From Lagopus muta (lineage: Eukaryota; Chordata; Aves; Galliformes; Phasianidae), in NCBI RefSeq assembly GCF_023343835.1, contig NC_064440.1, positions 27,597,537 to 27,661,536 of the forward strand: 64,000 bases of DNA. Reading direction: 5' to 3'. The notes under the pieces were generated by a model. The model had not been told where the DNA came from. It saw nothing but the letters and a program-made list of their open reading frames with translations, and made no database searches. A program made the translations under genes and the position numbers. Below are positions 62,329-64,000 of the stretch, one piece after another; within the stretch, counting starts at the first letter, position 1, and the number at the start of each line of letters is the position of its first letter.

Positions 62329-63600
62329 CCTAATATGATCTACAACATATCTACAGATGAATGTCAGTCATCAATTAAATCATTTCAAAATCGATGTTCA
62401 CTATTAGAGATATTTCCTTTATTCTGTTTTTAAAAGTTTTCCTCCATTAAAGTCTAAATGTTAATTGTCTTGGGATAGGAAATGATGGTATGCAGATAGT
62501 GTATTGTTGGGATACTGAGTGGCTTACTCTTGTAACTATTCTACCATATGGGAATAGGAAGGATTTACACACATTTACTCCTGCTCAATCTGATTTAATC
62601 TTGGTTTTCACTATAGGCCAATTTTCTCGTGCTCCATCTTCACAAAGAACCAGAGCTGCTAAGGTTCAGTGCTATTATGCTTTCTAATGTCTGTGCTCTC
62701 CAAAACAGCTTACTCTAGTAATGACCTCTGTATTCAGATCACCTTGTCTGTAGCACAAAACACACTTGCTAAGCTACACAGCTCAAGCACAATCTCATGT
62801 TCAAAGTTTACTTTATATTAACATACTTTTGCAAAGCTGTTGGCAACTGCCGAATACTTTTCATTTCTATTGAAATCTGAGAAAAACGTAATTAGCACCT
62901 CATACTAAAAAGAAAACATCTTGTTAGCCAGCCAGGAAGTGGGCAAACACCACCTTCCTCCAAATAAACAAAAACCTAGATGTGGCCACAAATTCAGAAC
63001 AGGCTGGTGTTACCAGCCATGCAGCACTGTCACAATTAAACTCCATGACCTAACATTTCCACTTACTCTTCGAATACAGCTTTTCAGATGCTCAAATTAT
63101 GTCAGTAAATGTTGTTTGGGGTGAGAGGCCTTTGAGGGACCTCTGCTAAAATAAACTAAGCATCACTCACAACAAAAAGCATGCAAGTTGCAGATAAACT
63201 TATAATTCAGGAGTCATTTGTTGTACATGCATGCTGCTCAATTAATGTAGCAGCGTTTTCTTATTGTAGCTATTAGGAAACAGCTTTCAGGAATGAAATT
63301 CTGTTAACAGAGAAAGCTATTAAGTGAACCCATATGTCGTTAAATGTGCAGGTTCACTTTCTGGAGATTGCAGCATGCTCTAAAGGCCACTGGAGCATGG
63401 ATCCCTGGCTTCCTCCATTCCCAGTGGAGTCTCAGATCTGCTGAGTTAGGGTGGGGAGACTGAGAATGCAAATTACTTACCCCTGTCCTAAACCAGAGCA
63501 ATTTCAACCACCAGAGGCCTCAATCCTGACACACGGGCTATTCAGAGCTGTTTCTTAGGTACTACAACTTCTGCACACCATATTTTCTTTTTTCTTTACT
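62329..63600. other. Unique sequence, no gene
   Basis: Short open frames at 62490-62687 and 62921-63124 (plus) have no domain. No repeat family was recognised. Confidence 0.6.
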
Positions 63601-63648
63601 AGACTATCTTCAAGGTCCTTTTCAACCCAGGCCATTCTATGATTCTTT
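63601..63648 (+). mobile_element. CR1 LINE minimal 3' tail
   Basis: AGACTATCTTCAAGGTCC, TTTTCAACCCAGGCC and ATTCTATGATTCTT match the last 48 bases of CR1 in sense orientation. Only the extreme 3' end is present. Confidence 0.9.
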
Positions 63649-64000
63649 GGTGCTTATCCTGAGAAATGGAGTCTAATCTACCATCCAATCTGTGTTCTTT
63701 TCTCATCACTCCATTCCCCTCTGCTTGATTTTCCTGCTTGCACAAGTCTCTTTCTCCTGTATTCAGATCCACAAATATTCTTAATAAATATTTAAAGGCA
63801 CACATGCATACACTGAAATCTGAAAGAAGCCAAAGGAATTGCTTTTTAGAAGTACATCAGGGGACTATCTATTTTCTTTTGTTTAGTACCTAATGGTGCC
63901 CCTCACCAGTTATTACCGCAGTAGCATTATAGTGCAACTGCTTTCAGCCACGGCAACTGCCCTGGCAATGGCTTGCATGTCTGCAGAAACTGGCAGGTAA
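63649..64000. other. Unique sequence, no feature
   Basis: No exon, RNA gene or repeat was recognised up to the window edge. Confidence 0.6.

Noticed and set aside
1..64000. A bacterial-style gene cluster, phage or defence system
   Set aside because: No ribosome-binding sites, no adjacent long genes, and abundant bird-specific retroelements show that this is vertebrate non-coding DNA.

Overview
The window looks like nuclear DNA of a bird, most likely a galliform such as chicken, turkey or quail. It carries at least eight fragments of the avian CR1 LINE, recognised by the ATTCTATGATTCT-type 3' tail and the preceding 3' UTR. It also carries one internally deleted copy of the mariner element known as Galluhop. 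Base composition is AT-rich with scattered A/T tracts, a few microsatellites, CpG scarcity in most places, and no tightly packed genes. No bacterial, phage or organelle gene content was seen. The longest open frames (about 150 to 160 codons) are what chance gives in 64 kb of such DNA.

I could not identify any complete protein-coding gene. The layout fits a long intron or gene-poor intergenic stretch. The best coding candidate is a 79-nt block at 544-622 on the minus strand with an acceptor, a donor and one open frame rich in Cys, Pro and Gly. Weaker exon-like blocks lie at 8568-8802, 13838-14113 and 59941-60074 (plus) and at 40423-40460 (minus). They do not agree on one strand and I cannot join them into a gene.

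Region by region: 1-10 kb is unique sequence with the candidate exon and small tandem duplications. 10-14.2 kb is locally GC-richer and holds a G-quadruplex-type purine tract, a CpG-enriched patch with an AP-1 site and a strong donor, alternating purine/pyrimidine tracts, and a point where a 3' and a 5' splice site abut. 18.2-18.9 kb is a cluster of Galluhop, CR1 and two adjacent hairpins. 20-33 kb is mostly unique, with a strong 19-bp inverted repeat at 24.06 kb and three short CR1 3' ends or tails nearby (27.9, 29.9, 33.6 kb). 39.9-44.7 kb contains a CR1 3' end and the largest CR1 copy, which keeps part of the ORF2 C-terminus but has lost an internal segment. 45-57 kb is nearly repeat-free and rich in homeobox- and SOX-like motifs. 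57.9 kb is a CR1 with a 23-nt poly-C expansion. 58-64 kb is unique DNA with one perfect hairpin and a minimal CR1 tail.

No new multi-gene system is visible. The items most worth testing are the candidate exon at 544-622, the abutting splice sites at 14113/14114, the inverted repeat at 24061-24121 and the CpG-enriched patch ending at 11709.
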